Source: an uncultured Bacteriovoracaceae bacterium (GTDB lineage: Bacteria; Bdellovibrionota; Bacteriovoracia; Bacteriovoracales; Bacteriovoracaceae). From it: a DNA stretch of 57,057 bases. The position numbers and the translations under genes were made by a program. The notes under the pieces were generated by a model, which was not told where the DNA came from, made no database searches, and saw only the letters and a list, made by a program, of their open reading frames with translations. Positions 1-8,926 of the stretch are shown here, piece by piece; the stretch's first letter is position 1, and every line of letters starts with the position of its first letter. The DNA lies in the NCBI GenBank assembly GCA_937923325.1, contig CAKZUQ010000034.1, positions 1-57,057 of the forward strand, in the 5' to 3' direction.

Positions 1-1
1 G

Positions 2-298
2 AAAAAAGTAGCTAAGAAAAAAGTAGCTAAGAAGAAAGTAGCTAAGAAAAAAGTAGCTAAGAAAAAAGTAGCTAAGAAAAAAGTAGCTAAGAAAAAAGTA
101 GCTAAGAAAAAAGTAGCTAAGAAAAAAGTAGCTAAGAAAAAAGTAGCTAAGAAAAAAATAGCTAAGAAAAAAGTAGCTAAGAAAAAAGTAGCTAAGAAAA
201 AAGTAGCTAAGAAAAAAGTAGCTAAGAAAAAAGTAGCTAAGAAAAAAGTAGCTAAAAAGAAAGTAGCTAAGAAGAAAGTAGCTAAGAAAGTAGCTAAG
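2..298 (+). repeat. 15-bp coding minisatellite (KKVAK units)
   Basis: Direct tandem repeat with unit AAAAAAGTAGCTAAG. There are 19 full copies to 286, with scattered A/G changes in the lysine codons and one V to I change (unit at 152-166), then a 12-bp copy at 287-298 missing one AAA codon. Unit length is a multiple of three, so copy-number change alters protein length without a frameshift. Confidence 0.95.
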
Positions 299-673
299 AA
301 AAAAGTTGTAAAAAAACCAGTTCCAGTTGTTGAGAAATTAGCTCCTGCGGCCATGGGTAAATTAAATACAATAGATTTAATCCCTGATAGTCCGCTTGAA
401 AAGATTGAAGACAATCTAGAGGTAACTTCACCACTAGCTAAAGTAGAAGAGCCAAAAAAAGAAATAGTAACAGAAGTTGAGCCCAATGGACTTTTGTCAG
501 ATGAGTACAACTCTGACGATGAACAAGAAGGTAATGCATTTGGCTATGGCTGGAGCTATGATGAAGGCTTAGACTCACCTGAAGACTTAGAAGGTCAAGA
601 TGAGGTATTTGATGAAGATGCAGAATACGCTCATAGCGGAAAACCTGTAGGCTTTGATATCGACAAAGATTAA
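2..673 (+). CDS. Lysine-rich KKVAK-repeat protein, 5' end outside window
   Basis: The reading frame is open from the left edge, so this is the C-terminal part of a longer protein; the ATG at 353 is internal. The first ~100 codons are tandem KKVAK pentapeptides (19 full units, then one four-codon unit), resembling histone H1-like or AlgP-type bacterial tails that bind DNA electrostatically. After about residue 105 the sequence becomes acidic (E/D-rich, with SDDEQEG and [10 protein letters not shown]), so a strongly basic arm is followed by a strongly acidic tail. A DNA- or polyanion-binding role is inferred from composition; no enzyme domain is visible. A strong hairpin terminator follows 26 bases after the stop. 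Confidence 0.75.
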   Translation, partial: KKVAKKKVAKKKVAKKKVAKKKVAKKKVAKKKVAKKKVAKKKVAKKKVAKKKIAKKKVAKKKVAKKKVAKKKVAKKKVAKKKVAKKKVAKKKVAKKVAKKKVVKKPVPVVEKLAPAAMGKLNTIDLIPDSPLEKIEDNLEVTSPLAKVEEPKKEIVTEVEPNGLLSDEYNSDDEQEGNAFGYGWSYDEGLDSPEDLEGQDEVFDEDAEYAHSGKPVGFDIDKD

Positions 674-698
674 TTAACACAACATATTAAAATCTAAG

Positions 699-728
699 AA
701 AGTGGCCAAAAGGCCACTTTTTTTTTAT
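699..728 (+). terminator. Rho-independent terminator
   Basis: Perfect 8-bp stem AAGTGGCC/GGCCACTT (700-707 and 712-719) with an AAAA loop, followed by a run of eight T. It ends the KKVAK-repeat gene and lies just before the glutaredoxin gene. Confidence 0.9.
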
Positions 729-737
729 ACATAGGCT

Positions 738-983
738 ATGAAATTAGATTTATATTATTACGAACAGTGCCCATTTTGTTATCAAGTTTTAGTGAAAGTT
801 AAAGATCTTGATCTTGGGGAAAAGATTAACTTTAAAAATGTACTAGAATCTCCAGAACATAGAGACTTTCACATGAAAGAAACTGGTAGGACAACAGTAC
901 CTTGTCTTTATATTGACGATAAACCGATGTTTGAATCAAGAGATATCATGAATTGGCTTGAAGCTAATAAAGACAACTTATAA
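738..983 (+). CDS. Glutaredoxin-like protein
   Basis: An 81-aa single-domain thioredoxin-fold protein of normal glutaredoxin length. A CPFC redox motif lies at residues 11-14, the cis-proline TVP at 53-55 and an ESRDI segment at 66-70, as in glutaredoxins and GST N-terminal domains. It probably uses glutathione or a similar thiol to reduce disulfides or mixed disulfides in the cytoplasm. It is followed after 30 bases by an HD phosphohydrolase on the same strand. The Shine-Dalgarno sequence before the ATG is weak. Confidence 0.85.
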   Translation: MKLDLYYYEQCPFCYQVLVKVKDLDLGEKINFKNVLESPEHRDFHMKETGRTTVPCLYIDDKPMFESRDIMNWLEANKDNL

Positions 984-1013
984 TAAAGTAAATAACTATC
1001 AAAGGGTAATATT

Positions 1014-2312
1014 GTGGAAGTTAGAGATCCTGTACATGGCTCAATAAAAGTATTGAATTCAGAAATAAAAATTTTAGAGCACCCTTTCTTTCAAAGACTT
1101 CGCAATATTAAACAGCTTGGTTTCTCAGAATTTGTTTTTCCTGGTGCAACTCATACTCGCTACATCCACTCTATTGGCGTGATGGATATTTCGAGTAAAG
1201 TTTTTGATCAAATCTTCAAACATGAAAAACCTTCAAAACAATTATTAAAACTACGAGAAACTGTAAGACTTGGATGCTTACTACACGATATTGGCCATGC
1301 TCCACTTAGTCATACAACTGAATTTGTCATGCCATCAATTGGAGATTTGAATCTACCGAGTAGATTTGTTACAGACCCTACAGTTCAAGCAACTCACGAA
1401 GATTATACAATTAAATCAATTGTTGACTCATCTTTCACTTGTTCTTTTTCAGATGTAATTAAAGAGTTTGAAGTCAACCCAAACAACGTAGCTGAACTCA
1501 TCATTGGAGAGACTTCAGAACCAGAATATTTTACTTATAATGGCATAAACTATTTTCCATTAATGCATCAGCTAGTTTCTAGTGAAATGGATTGTGACAG
1601 AATGGACTACTTACTTAGAGATAGTTACTTCTGTGGAGTTAGTTATGGGAAGTTTGACCTTGACTGGATAATTGATAATTTAAATGCAGCAATTGTTGGA
1701 GAAAAAGCCTACTTGGGAATTACAGAAAGAGCTGTTGCAACTTTCGATGACTTTTTACTATGTCGTTTCCATATGTTTTTAATGGTTTATTTTCACTACA
1801 AATCAGTTTGTTTAGAAAAAATGCTAAAGCGCTACTTTGCCAATGCTAAAGACGAATACACAATCCCAGCAAATATCGAAGAATACTTAGAGCATGATGA
1901 TCAGCACTTAATGAAAATTCTTAAAAATAGTGATGATGAGTGGGCAAAAAAAATTGTCCTCAACCAAATCCCTAAAAAAATATTTGAAACTTTTGGAAGA
2001 TCTCAAGATCAGCAAATGGAATTACTTGAAGAATATTTAGAAAATAATGATATTGATTACATAAAATGTTCATCTAGTGGTCGCTTATCAAAGTACTATA
2101 CTCATGGTGAAGATTCTGCCAATAAATACCCGCTTAAAGTTGTCAGAGAATCTAGTATCGTTAAAGGACAAATACTTGTTCAAGACATTCATGAAGCTAC
2201 TGACCTATTTGAAAAGTTTAGTAATTCTCATTCAGTTGCAAGAATTCATTGTGAATTTGAAAAACTTGAAGAAAAACACAAGACAGCAATATTAAAGATA
2301 GTACAATCATAG
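1014..2312 (+). CDS. HD-domain phosphohydrolase (COG1078/YwfO type)
   Basis: A 432-aa cytoplasmic protein starting at GTG with an AAAGGG ribosome site about 8 bases upstream. The metal-binding HD motif is clear: H47/H52 in HTRYIHS, then LLHDIGH with H91-D92 and H95. The N-terminal DPVHG and the later CDRMDYLLRDS segment are hallmarks of the COG1078 family, members of which hydrolyse dNTPs or other nucleotides. The substrate here is unknown. It is spaced by one base from the next gene, so the two are probably co-transcribed. Confidence 0.85.
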   Translation: MEVRDPVHGSIKVLNSEIKILEHPFFQRLRNIKQLGFSEFVFPGATHTRYIHSIGVMDISSKVFDQIFKHEKPSKQLLKLRETVRLGCLLHDIGHAPLSHTTEFVMPSIGDLNLPSRFVTDPTVQATHEDYTIKSIVDSSFTCSFSDVIKEFEVNPNNVAELIIGETSEPEYFTYNGINYFPLMHQLVSSEMDCDRMDYLLRDSYFCGVSYGKFDLDWIIDNLNAAIVGEKAYLGITERAVATFDDFLLCRFHMFLMVYFHYKSVCLEKMLKRYFANAKDEYTIPANIEEYLEHDDQHLMKILKNSDDEWAKKIVLNQIPKKIFETFGRSQDQQMELLEEYLENNDIDYIKCSSSGRLSKYYTHGEDSANKYPLKVVRESSIVKGQILVQDIHEATDLFEKFSNSHSVARIHCEFEKLEEKHKTAILKIVQS

Positions 2313-2313
2313 T

Positions 2314-2982
2314 ATGAATATGAATAAAATTATTATTTACATACTTTTAGTGCTCCTTTACTTAGGACTATCAAAAAGTTTATCTCCATCTGAATATGGG
2401 GTGAATTACGTGTTTAATAATAAAAGTCTAGAGAAAATTATAGGACCGGGTCCTGTATCTGTGATCCTTACTGACATTCACTCAACTGGTTTTATAATTA
2501 AAACTTATTATCATAAATATAAGGTTGTTTACGCTTTCCAAGGATATGAAGAAATTATTGCGAGAACATCTAGTAAATTTACATCTATCCATAAAGAGCA
2601 TATTGGGCTGTCTATATTCAGACGTTATGAGGATGGTAAAGTGAATTTCACTTCACTGCCCCCTGGCTCAATATTTATAGGTGATAGAAATTTTGGCTCT
2701 TGGATTAAAGATCGTGATAATGAAAAAATTTGGAAATTCTATAGAGCATACAGACATCTACCTGCTTATTTAGGATGGGGTAAATTCAAGCCCTCATACA
2801 AGTTCTATCAAGAAAACCAAGTTAGAATGAATAATGATAAAACATTTTATGGATTTAATGATGAATTTGGAGCACAAGGCTCAATTACAAAAGAATTTTT
2901 CCCAAATTATTTTAAACGTAAAAGTGAAACTGATATTAATTTCAAACAATTTATAAAAGACTATTTAAAGAAAAACTTTTAA
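2314..2982 (+). CDS. Exported or membrane-anchored unknown protein
   Basis: A 222-aa protein I do not recognise. Residues 5-22 form a hydrophobic segment after a lysine, consistent with a signal peptide or N-terminal anchor; the rest is soluble, rich in aromatic and basic residues, with no cysteines. A second ATG two codons downstream is an equally possible start. It begins one base after the HD phosphohydrolase stop and is followed after 18 bases by a membrane protein, so it sits inside a co-directional operon. Confidence 0.6.
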   Translation: MNMNKIIIYILLVLLYLGLSKSLSPSEYGVNYVFNNKSLEKIIGPGPVSVILTDIHSTGFIIKTYYHKYKVVYAFQGYEEIIARTSSKFTSIHKEHIGLSIFRRYEDGKVNFTSLPPGSIFIGDRNFGSWIKDRDNEKIWKFYRAYRHLPAYLGWGKFKPSYKFYQENQVRMNNDKTFYGFNDEFGAQGSITKEFFPNYFKRKSETDINFKQFIKDYLKKNF

Positions 2983-3000
2983 GCTTCAGGGTATTTAGCG

Positions 3001-3891
3001 ATGAATGAAATATTTGATAAATTATTAATTAGAATACTATTTACAGCATTTATCTGCATTGCCTTATTTATTTACAAGTATGCTCATACTATTTTTTACC
3101 CTTCCAAGAAAAAACAAGTCCTAAAGAAAATCTACCCTTCGGAAAATCATGTCGATACACTTCATATATTCTCTAGAATAATTGGTGTCTCTCTAATCTT
3201 TTCGACTCTAGAGTTTAATGAGTATATTGGAGTCTTTATAAGCTCATTTCATTTCTTTATATGGGGAATTATAGGTTTTATTTTATATCTTCTAGCTATT
3301 TGGGTTATGGAAAGCATCGTTTTTTATAACTTTGAATATAAAGATGAAATTCTTAAAAAGAAAAACATGGCATACGGAGTAGTAAGTTTTACAATTTCTA
3401 TTTGTCTCGCCTACTTAATAAGAACTATTTTTAAGGAGTCTGAAACTTCTTTAATTATTCTTTTAATCCTTTGGCTATTTGCTCTAGTTTTGTTTGGTTT
3501 TTCAACAAAGCTATATAGGTTCGCTTCCAGCTTAACTTTTAACAGCCTAATGATTCAAGGCAATATGGGCTTGGCCATTTCATATAGTGGTTTTATTATG
3601 GGTAATACTGTACTTATCACATCAGCCTTCTCTCATGAACACCACGATATAACTTCTTACATTGTTCAGGTTATTTTGAAAACGCTATTAGCTGTTCTCA
3701 TTTTTCCAATCTTTAGACTTGGTATTACTTATGTATTTAAGATTCAAGAGAACTCTCATGTAGACTCTAATAATGAAAACCTATACTTAGGCCAAGGTAT
3801 ATATGAAGGAGCTGTTTTCCTAGCATGTGCCTTCTTAACATCGATTATTATTGGACAAATACATTTTGGAACTATTTACCCATTCTTCTAA
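3001..3891 (+). CDS. Multi-pass membrane protein, DUF350-like
   Basis: A 296-aa inner-membrane protein with about eight hydrophobic segments. The segments starting at GNMGLAISYSGF (about residue 187) and LGQGIYEGAVF (about residue 260) resemble the repeated DUF350/YjfL motif, where a polar G/N precedes a glycine-rich helix. DUF350 proteins have no established molecular function. Assignment is by pattern only and is moderate. The start is supported by its position 18 bases after the preceding stop and by the hydrophobic N terminus. Confidence 0.55.
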   Translation: MNEIFDKLLIRILFTAFICIALFIYKYAHTIFYPSKKKQVLKKIYPSENHVDTLHIFSRIIGVSLIFSTLEFNEYIGVFISSFHFFIWGIIGFILYLLAIWVMESIVFYNFEYKDEILKKKNMAYGVVSFTISICLAYLIRTIFKESETSLIILLILWLFALVLFGFSTKLYRFASSLTFNSLMIQGNMGLAISYSGFIMGNTVLITSAFSHEHHDITSYIVQVILKTLLAVLIFPIFRLGITYVFKIQENSHVDSNNENLYLGQGIYEGAVFLACAFLTSIIIGQIHFGTIYPFF

Positions 3892-3959
3892 TGCACTGCT
3901 TTTTCATGTAAAATTTGAAATAGAGTTACACACAAACTTTATTTTAAGAGAGAGTAGAC

Positions 3960-4484
3960 ATGAATCAGCACTTACAAAAAAATGTATTTTTTAATATTAA
4001 TAAGCTCAGTGAGCGAGTCAATGAACTCCAAAAGCAGATTAATGAATTAAATGAAAAACTTAAAACTCAAACTGCTGTTGATAGATCTCATATGATGAGA
4101 ATTAAAAATGGTGACCATCTAGCCGATGACTATATACTCAATGGAAGAATGTACAATGATATGTCTCCTGACAAAGCATATAGTTATTATGAGAAAGATA
4201 ATATTAATTTCATTCTTTTAGATGTATCTAAAAAATCTTACGCACCTATTGAAGAATTACCTGAAGCAATCAAAATTCCATTTAATGAATTAAACATTCG
4301 CTATAAAGAAATTATAAATAAAGCGACGCCAATACTTGTAATTAGTGAAGACGGGACAACATCTATTTTAGCTTGTGAGTTATTAAACAATATGGGTTAT
4401 TACAATGTTAATAATATTTCGGGTGGATATAAATTCTGGCCAGGCTATAAAGTTGAAAGTAAGCCAGCTCAGCGATCTGCTTAA
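3960..4484 (+). CDS. Rhodanese-fold protein without catalytic cysteine
   Basis: 174 aa. Residues 12-38 form a predicted coiled coil (heptads in SERVNELQKQINELNEKLK). Residues 65-165 match a rhodanese domain: FILLDVS at 85-90, ILVISEDGTTS at 125-135 and the closing GYYNVNNISGGYKFW. In active rhodaneses the loop reads CxxGxxS; here S129 replaces the sulfur-accepting cysteine, so sulfurtransferase activity is not expected. A binding or scaffolding role is inferred. Its stop lies directly against the stop of the convergent MarR gene. Confidence 0.8.
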   Translation: MNQHLQKNVFFNINKLSERVNELQKQINELNEKLKTQTAVDRSHMMRIKNGDHLADDYILNGRMYNDMSPDKAYSYYEKDNINFILLDVSKKSYAPIEELPEAIKIPFNELNIRYKEIINKATPILVISEDGTTSILACELLNNMGYYNVNNISGGYKFWPGYKVESKPAQRSA

Positions 4485-4943
4485 TTAGATTAAAGACTGT
4501 TGCGAAGATTTTTGATTAGTAATTTTTTGGTGGAAATGATCAAGTGTATGAACTATTCTCTCAAGCTCAACATCACCTACTGATTTTAAATAATTACTTT
4601 CAAGATCGTTTATAACTTCTAATAAACTCACTTTAAATTTTTGTCCGTAATCAGTTAAATATACCTTTAATTCACGCTTATCTCTTTCTCCAGTTTTACG
4701 AAGTATGTAACCTCGCTTTTCTAGTTCATTTAAGTGACTAGTCATTGTTTGTTTTTTCAAACCACAAGCATGACCAATCTCTTTAATTGAAGGAGCATCT
4801 GTGTCGCAAATAAACATTAGTATTTCTAAAAAACTGGGTCTGAGATCTAGGAACCCCTTACTTTGCAAGGCCTCTAAGAGGTCATTACTATAGTTTCTAT
4901 AGATTTTTTTTAGTAAGCTTCCGATGATTGAGATTCTCTGCAT
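4485..4943 (-). CDS. MarR-family transcriptional regulator
   Basis: 152 aa, normal MarR length. The winged-helix core is visible: SIKEIGHACGLKKQTMTSHLNELEKRGYI is the helix-turn-helix (about residues 52-80) and RKTGERDKRELKVYLTDYG the wing. It should bind DNA as a dimer and repress itself or neighbours until a ligand binds. A promoter and a palindrome lie immediately upstream. There is no Shine-Dalgarno sequence before the ATG, and the -10 element ends six bases before it, suggesting a leaderless message. Confidence 0.88.
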   Translation of the reverse strand: MQRISIIGSLLKKIYRNYSNDLLEALQSKGFLDLRPSFLEILMFICDTDAPSIKEIGHACGLKKQTMTSHLNELEKRGYILRKTGERDKRELKVYLTDYGQKFKVSLLEVINDLESNYLKSVGDVELERIVHTLDHFHQKITNQKSSQQSLI

Positions 4944-4949
4944 AATACT

Positions 4950-4983
4950 ATAATAGTACGATAAAGTATGAATGTCATACTTT
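4950..4983 (-). promoter_or_regulatory. MarR promoter with overlapping palindromic operator
   Basis: On the minus strand there is a -35-like ATGACA (4973-4978) and a -10-like TATTAT (4950-4955) with exact 17-base spacing. A perfect inverted repeat AAAGTATG-N5-CATACTTT (4963-4983) covers the -35 region, the usual placement for an autorepressing MarR dimer. The palindrome also lies directly at the 3' end of the next upstream gene. Confidence 0.6.
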
Positions 4984-5217
4984 TTATAAGCTTATTTGAC
5001 CTAAAGCACGCTCTAACTCTTCACTTAGAGGTTTTTGGACTTTGTTAGCTTTAGCTTTTTGGACAGTATTAATTGAATTATCCATAGAAATACCGTCATA
5101 CCATAGCTTCATTCGAACAAGATTCTTCGTATTTAAAGCACTTTGCGTATGGTAGTCATTCGCCAAACACAAACCCATTGTGCAAAAAGTAAGAACAGCT
5201 GTAAAAGTTTTGATCAT
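4984..5217 (-). CDS. Small secreted protein of unknown function
   Basis: 77 aa with a clear signal peptide (residues 1-19, MIKTFTAVLTF... ending ALCLAN-like before DYHTQ). The mature part is about 58 residues, lysine-rich, with no recognisable domain. An AAAGAGG ribosome site lies 7 bases before the ATG. It is upstream of and co-directional with the MarR gene, but the MarR promoter lies at its 3' end, so the two are probably separate units. Confidence 0.6.
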   Translation of the reverse strand: MIKTFTAVLTFCTMGLCLANDYHTQSALNTKNLVRMKLWYDGISMDNSINTVQKAKANKVQKPLSEELERALGQISL

Positions 5218-5293
5218 TTATTCGCCTCTTTATAGATAGGAATCAGCTCCTACACTATATATAAAGCAATAAAAGTGCCAATTGAGCTTCTTT

Positions 5294-6403
5294 TTAGAAT
5301 AAATTTCTAGAATTACTTAAAGATGTTGCCATCCCAATGCAAATTCCAAATGTCAGGATACTTGATCCACCATAACTCATAAATGGTAGAGGAAGTCCTA
5401 CAATTGGCATAAGACCCATAACCATACACATATTTATAAAGGTGTGCCAAAAGAAGATCGACATTAGACCAATGGAGAGAACGGAGTCATAAAACCGCAA
5501 GACGGAACCTGACAACCAAATAAACCTCATCATTAATATAATATAAAGAGAAATAAGAACAATTGAGCCGAAGAAGCCATGCTCTTCATTAAAGATTGAA
5601 AAAACAAAATCTGTGTGATTTTCAGGTAAATAGTTCAGCGAAGCCTGAGAAGACTTTTTAAAGCCCTTACCCATCAACCTACCTGAACCAATAGCAATTT
5701 GTGATTGAATCGCATTATAACCTGATCCTTTAGCATCTGCTTGCGGATCGATAAAAGTTAAAATTCTTTTTCGTTGATAATCTTTCAAGCCAAACTTATA
5801 CATGACCGTTCCAGAGAGCAGTCCAATAAGGGCCAAGACACCTATGGTTTTCCACCTTAATCTTTTATAAAAAGTTACCACTAAGAAGATAAGAATTAGT
5901 AAAAGCCCCGTCCCAAGATCTGGCTGTAATACAATTAGAACAGTGGGGATGATTGTTATTAGGAACGGAACTATAAGGTCCTTTAAATACAATTCTTTTT
6001 CAGGACTATTTTTGGCATAATATCTTGCTAAAGCTAACGCTACAGAAATTTTCATAAGCTCCGACGGCTGAAGCCTAAAGCCTCCTAGAACAAGCCATCT
6101 TTGTGCCCCCATTCCTTTTTGACCCATGACTAAAACGAGAACCAATAGGAAAACATTTGCTGCATATATCCAATAAGAAAATCTAAACAAGGACTTTGGA
6201 GGAAAAAGTGAAACAGCAAAGGCAGTTATATTTGCTATTCCAAACCAAAGGATTTGAGATTGATATAAACTTTGCATCCTAAGACTAGTATGTGCATGAG
6301 TTGCAGAGTAAAGATTTAAGACACCCATTATAAAAATAACCAGCATACTTACTAAGAAACTATAATCGTATCTTTTTAGAAAATTAATTATCGTTTGATT
6401 CAA
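5294..6403 (-). CDS. rodA: Rod-shape determining glycosyltransferase RodA
   Basis: A SEDS-family peptidoglycan polymerase with about ten membrane segments; it polymerises lipid II with PBP2 during cell elongation. Family signatures are present: GAQRWLVLGGFRLQPSELMK, LQPDLGTG, NEEHGFFG and the C-terminal LPFMSYGGSS. The longest frame begins at 6433 and would overlap mrdA by 50 bases. A TTG at 6403 has an AAGAGG ribosome site six bases upstream and gives a typical 369-aa protein, so I chose it. Last gene of the mreC-mreD-mrdA-rodA operon. Confidence 0.93.
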   Translation of the reverse strand: MNQTIINFLKRYDYSFLVSMLVIFIMGVLNLYSATHAHTSLRMQSLYQSQILWFGIANITAFAVSLFPPKSLFRFSYWIYAANVFLLVLVLVMGQKGMGAQRWLVLGGFRLQPSELMKISVALALARYYAKNSPEKELYLKDLIVPFLITIIPTVLIVLQPDLGTGLLLILIFLVVTFYKRLRWKTIGVLALIGLLSGTVMYKFGLKDYQRKRILTFIDPQADAKGSGYNAIQSQIAIGSGRLMGKGFKKSSQASLNYLPENHTDFVFSIFNEEHGFFGSIVLISLYIILMMRFIWLSGSVLRFYDSVLSIGLMSIFFWHTFINMCMVMGLMPIVGLPLPFMSYGGSSILTFGICIGMATSLSNSRNLF

Positions 6404-8393
6404 CTTTAACCTCTTGTGCAGCCTGCTGTGCATTTAGTTTTGCTTCTTCAGCTTTTTTTCTTTTAGCATTTCTTTTATTTATGTATTTTTTGAATTGGCT
6501 CTTTTCCATAATTGCATACTTTTGTTGATCCACTGGTAAGTACTTTTTCATATATGTACTTACAACTTTTTCTACAACTGGTGCAGCTGCAGTAGAACCA
6601 CCACAGCCATGTTCAACTAGAGCTGCAACTGCAATTTTTGGATTATCATAAGGGGCAAAGGCCACAAAAACTCCATGATGCCTATTCTTATACTCTTTAT
6701 CAGCACACTTGGCATATAAGTCTTCTTTACTTGATGCCTTAATAACTTGTGATGTTCCTGTTTTTCCGGCCATTTGATTTCCAGAACCACGTCTCCACCA
6801 AGCCGTCCCTTTTGGCTCATTCACAACTTTATAAAGACCGCTTCTTACGGCATCCCATGTACTATCTTTAAGTTTGATTTCTCTAATTAATTCTGGCTTA
6901 TTTTCAACAATAGTATTTCCATTATTGTCGATTACTTTTTTAACAACATACGGTTTATATAACTTTCCTTTCGTTGCAATAGCTGCAAATGAATTTGCTA
7001 GTTGTAGAGTTGAAACTAAAACATAAGACTGACCAATCACACATGAAAGAGTTTCACCTTGTTGCCATGGAATTCCATTTTTCTTTAACTTCCACTCTTT
7101 TGTTGGAATCAGTCCCGATACTTCCCTAGGTAGCTTAATTCCTGTTCTTTTTCCAAAGCCAAACATATTTGCATACTTTGCAAGAACATCAATATCTAAC
7201 TCAGTTGCAACTTTATAAAAGAATATATTACATGAATGTTTTAAAGCATTATCAACAGTAACTTTCTCTGAACCGTAACTCTTCCAACTTCTATACACCC
7301 TTCTACCAAACTTAAAAGAACCATGACATCTAAGCTTAGTATTTGTATCAATAATTCCCTCTTCAAGAGCGGCTATCGCAGCAATAGGTTTAAAAGTAGA
7401 ACCTGGAGGAAAGTGCTCTTGGATATTTCTATCTCTTAATGGATTCTCTTCATTATTGATAAGAGAGTTCCAATAATCAGTAGTTAAACCTCTACTAAAT
7501 TGAGAAGGATCAAATGCAGGAGTTGAAACCATGGTTAAAAGTTGTCCAGTATTAACGTCAATCGCGACAACACTTCCGGACCTTCCATCCAATGCTTTGT
7601 AACCAGCATTTTGCATATCCTGATCAATAGTCATCACAAGGTTTTTACCAGGGGTTGGAGATTGATCTGCAATTCCTTGAAATAAATTATCAGTGTTTAT
7701 ATATTTTTTCTTTCTTCCAAGAGCATCAACTTCAACATACTCAAATCCATTTTCTCCTCGAACAACCTTATCCATTTGCTCTTCGATTCCAAACTGTCCA
7801 ATAAAGTCGCCTAACTTATAATCAAGCCCATCTCTTTTTTTGTACTTAGGAAGTTGGCTTTGAGAAATCTCAGAAATATAGCCAAGTAAATGGGCTCCTG
7901 TTTCTTTCCAAACATATTCTCGGCTTATAAAAGTATCAACATAAACACCTGGTAAGAATGCATTTTCCGTTTCAATTCTTGCTACTTCTTTAAGTGAAAT
8001 ATTCTTTTTGATGATAATAGGGCGGTACTTTGCTTGAAAGGAATACTTTTTTATAATCTTTTTAATTTTCTTAACATCCATATCTAGGATACTGCTTAGC
8101 CTTTCTAGAGTTTTTTCTTTATCGGATAGAAATTGTCTCGTTAAAACCGCATCAAACCTTGGAATATTATCCACAAGTAGCATTTGATTTCTGTCATAAA
8201 TCATACCTCTTGGAGCTCTTTTAATTTCTTTTCTTAAACGATTTTGAATTGAGAATTTATGATAAAGTTCTCCTTTGTAGACCTGTAAATACCACAGTCT
8301 TACAAAAACAATAGCAAAGGCAAAAAGGATTATATTTGCAACCTGATGAGATCTGTTTTTATGTAGCTTTATTAGCTCTTCATCACCAAACAT
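6384..8393 (-). CDS. mrdA: Penicillin-binding protein 2 (elongation transpeptidase)
   Basis: 669 aa. One N-terminal membrane segment (about 18-36), a dimerisation/pedestal domain, then the transpeptidase domain with all three catalytic motifs: STFK (S332, K335), SCN (S387-N389) and KTGTS (K544). It cross-links peptidoglycan with RodA in the elongasome. The C terminus carries a charged tail rich in K, A and Q. Its start overlaps the mreD stop (TAATG) and its 3' end overlaps rodA, so translation of the three is probably coupled. Confidence 0.95.
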   Translation of the reverse strand: MFGDEELIKLHKNRSHQVANIILFAFAIVFVRLWYLQVYKGELYHKFSIQNRLRKEIKRAPRGMIYDRNQMLLVDNIPRFDAVLTRQFLSDKEKTLERLSSILDMDVKKIKKIIKKYSFQAKYRPIIIKKNISLKEVARIETENAFLPGVYVDTFISREYVWKETGAHLLGYISEISQSQLPKYKKRDGLDYKLGDFIGQFGIEEQMDKVVRGENGFEYVEVDALGRKKKYINTDNLFQGIADQSPTPGKNLVMTIDQDMQNAGYKALDGRSGSVVAIDVNTGQLLTMVSTPAFDPSQFSRGLTTDYWNSLINNEENPLRDRNIQEHFPPGSTFKPIAAIAALEEGIIDTNTKLRCHGSFKFGRRVYRSWKSYGSEKVTVDNALKHSCNIFFYKVATELDIDVLAKYANMFGFGKRTGIKLPREVSGLIPTKEWKLKKNGIPWQQGETLSCVIGQSYVLVSTLQLANSFAAIATKGKLYKPYVVKKVIDNNGNTIVENKPELIREIKLKDSTWDAVRSGLYKVVNEPKGTAWWRRGSGNQMAGKTGTSQVIKASSKEDLYAKCADKEYKNRHHGVFVAFAPYDNPKIAVAALVEHGCGGSTAAAPVVEKVVSTYMKKYLPVDQQKYAIMEKSQFKKYINKRNAKRKKAEEAKLNAQQAAQEVKVESNDN

Positions 8394-8926
8394 TAAATTG
8401 AAACTCCATGTGAGCTATCACTTCCTACTCTCCACACTCTATCTAAGAGAATGAAAAATAATGGTGATACTATAGAAAGAACAATACTCTCTGGAACAAA
8501 TTGCCAAAAAACTTGGAAGTAAGATGCAAACTCTCCAAGTTTTATACAAATCATAAATGAAATTAATAAAAACCACGCTAGCTGGAATATCTGAACAACA
8601 ATAATTGTTGAAATAGCCGTAGAGAAATCCAATAAGTCTTTCAAGTATCTAACAGATAATGAAACTAAAACTCCAGCAAGTGTTCCAATCGCCCACCCTT
8701 CTATAGAGAAAATCGAATGAACAAACTGAGTAATTAAAATCAAATATGGAAGAATCGGCGTGTCTAACTTAAAGGCCATGAACAAAACAATCAATACACT
8801 GAATGCTGGCTTGAAATCAACAATACCAATTGTTGGTAAAAAAGCTGAAGTAAATATTTCTAGTATTATTAATAGAATTGATGTTTTTAAAATTCCTAGA
8901 CCAATATCTAATGGAGAATATTTCAT
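8393..8926 (-). CDS. mreD: Rod-shape determining protein MreD
   Basis: A 177-aa hydrophobic protein with five to six predicted membrane helices, normal size for MreD. It sits between mreC and mrdA, overlapping mrdA by one base at TAATG and starting exactly where mreC ends. MreD links MreC with the PBP2/RodA machinery in the inner membrane. Sequence conservation in the family is low, so the call rests on topology and context. Confidence 0.85.
   Translation of the reverse strand: MKYSPLDIGLGILKTSILLIILEIFTSAFLPTIGIVDFKPAFSVLIVLFMAFKLDTPILPYLILITQFVHSIFSIEGWAIGTLAGVLVSLSVRYLKDLLDFSTAISTIIVVQIFQLAWFLLISFMICIKLGEFASYFQVFWQFVPESIVLSIVSPLFFILLDRVWRVGSDSSHGVSI

Noticed and set aside
1..300. CRISPR-like array
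   Set aside because: Units are 15 bp, directly abutting with no spacers, and code in frame for KKVAK.
353..673. Separate 106-aa gene starting at ATG 353
   Set aside because: The same frame is open without a stop to base 2, through the KKVAK repeats, so this ATG is internal.
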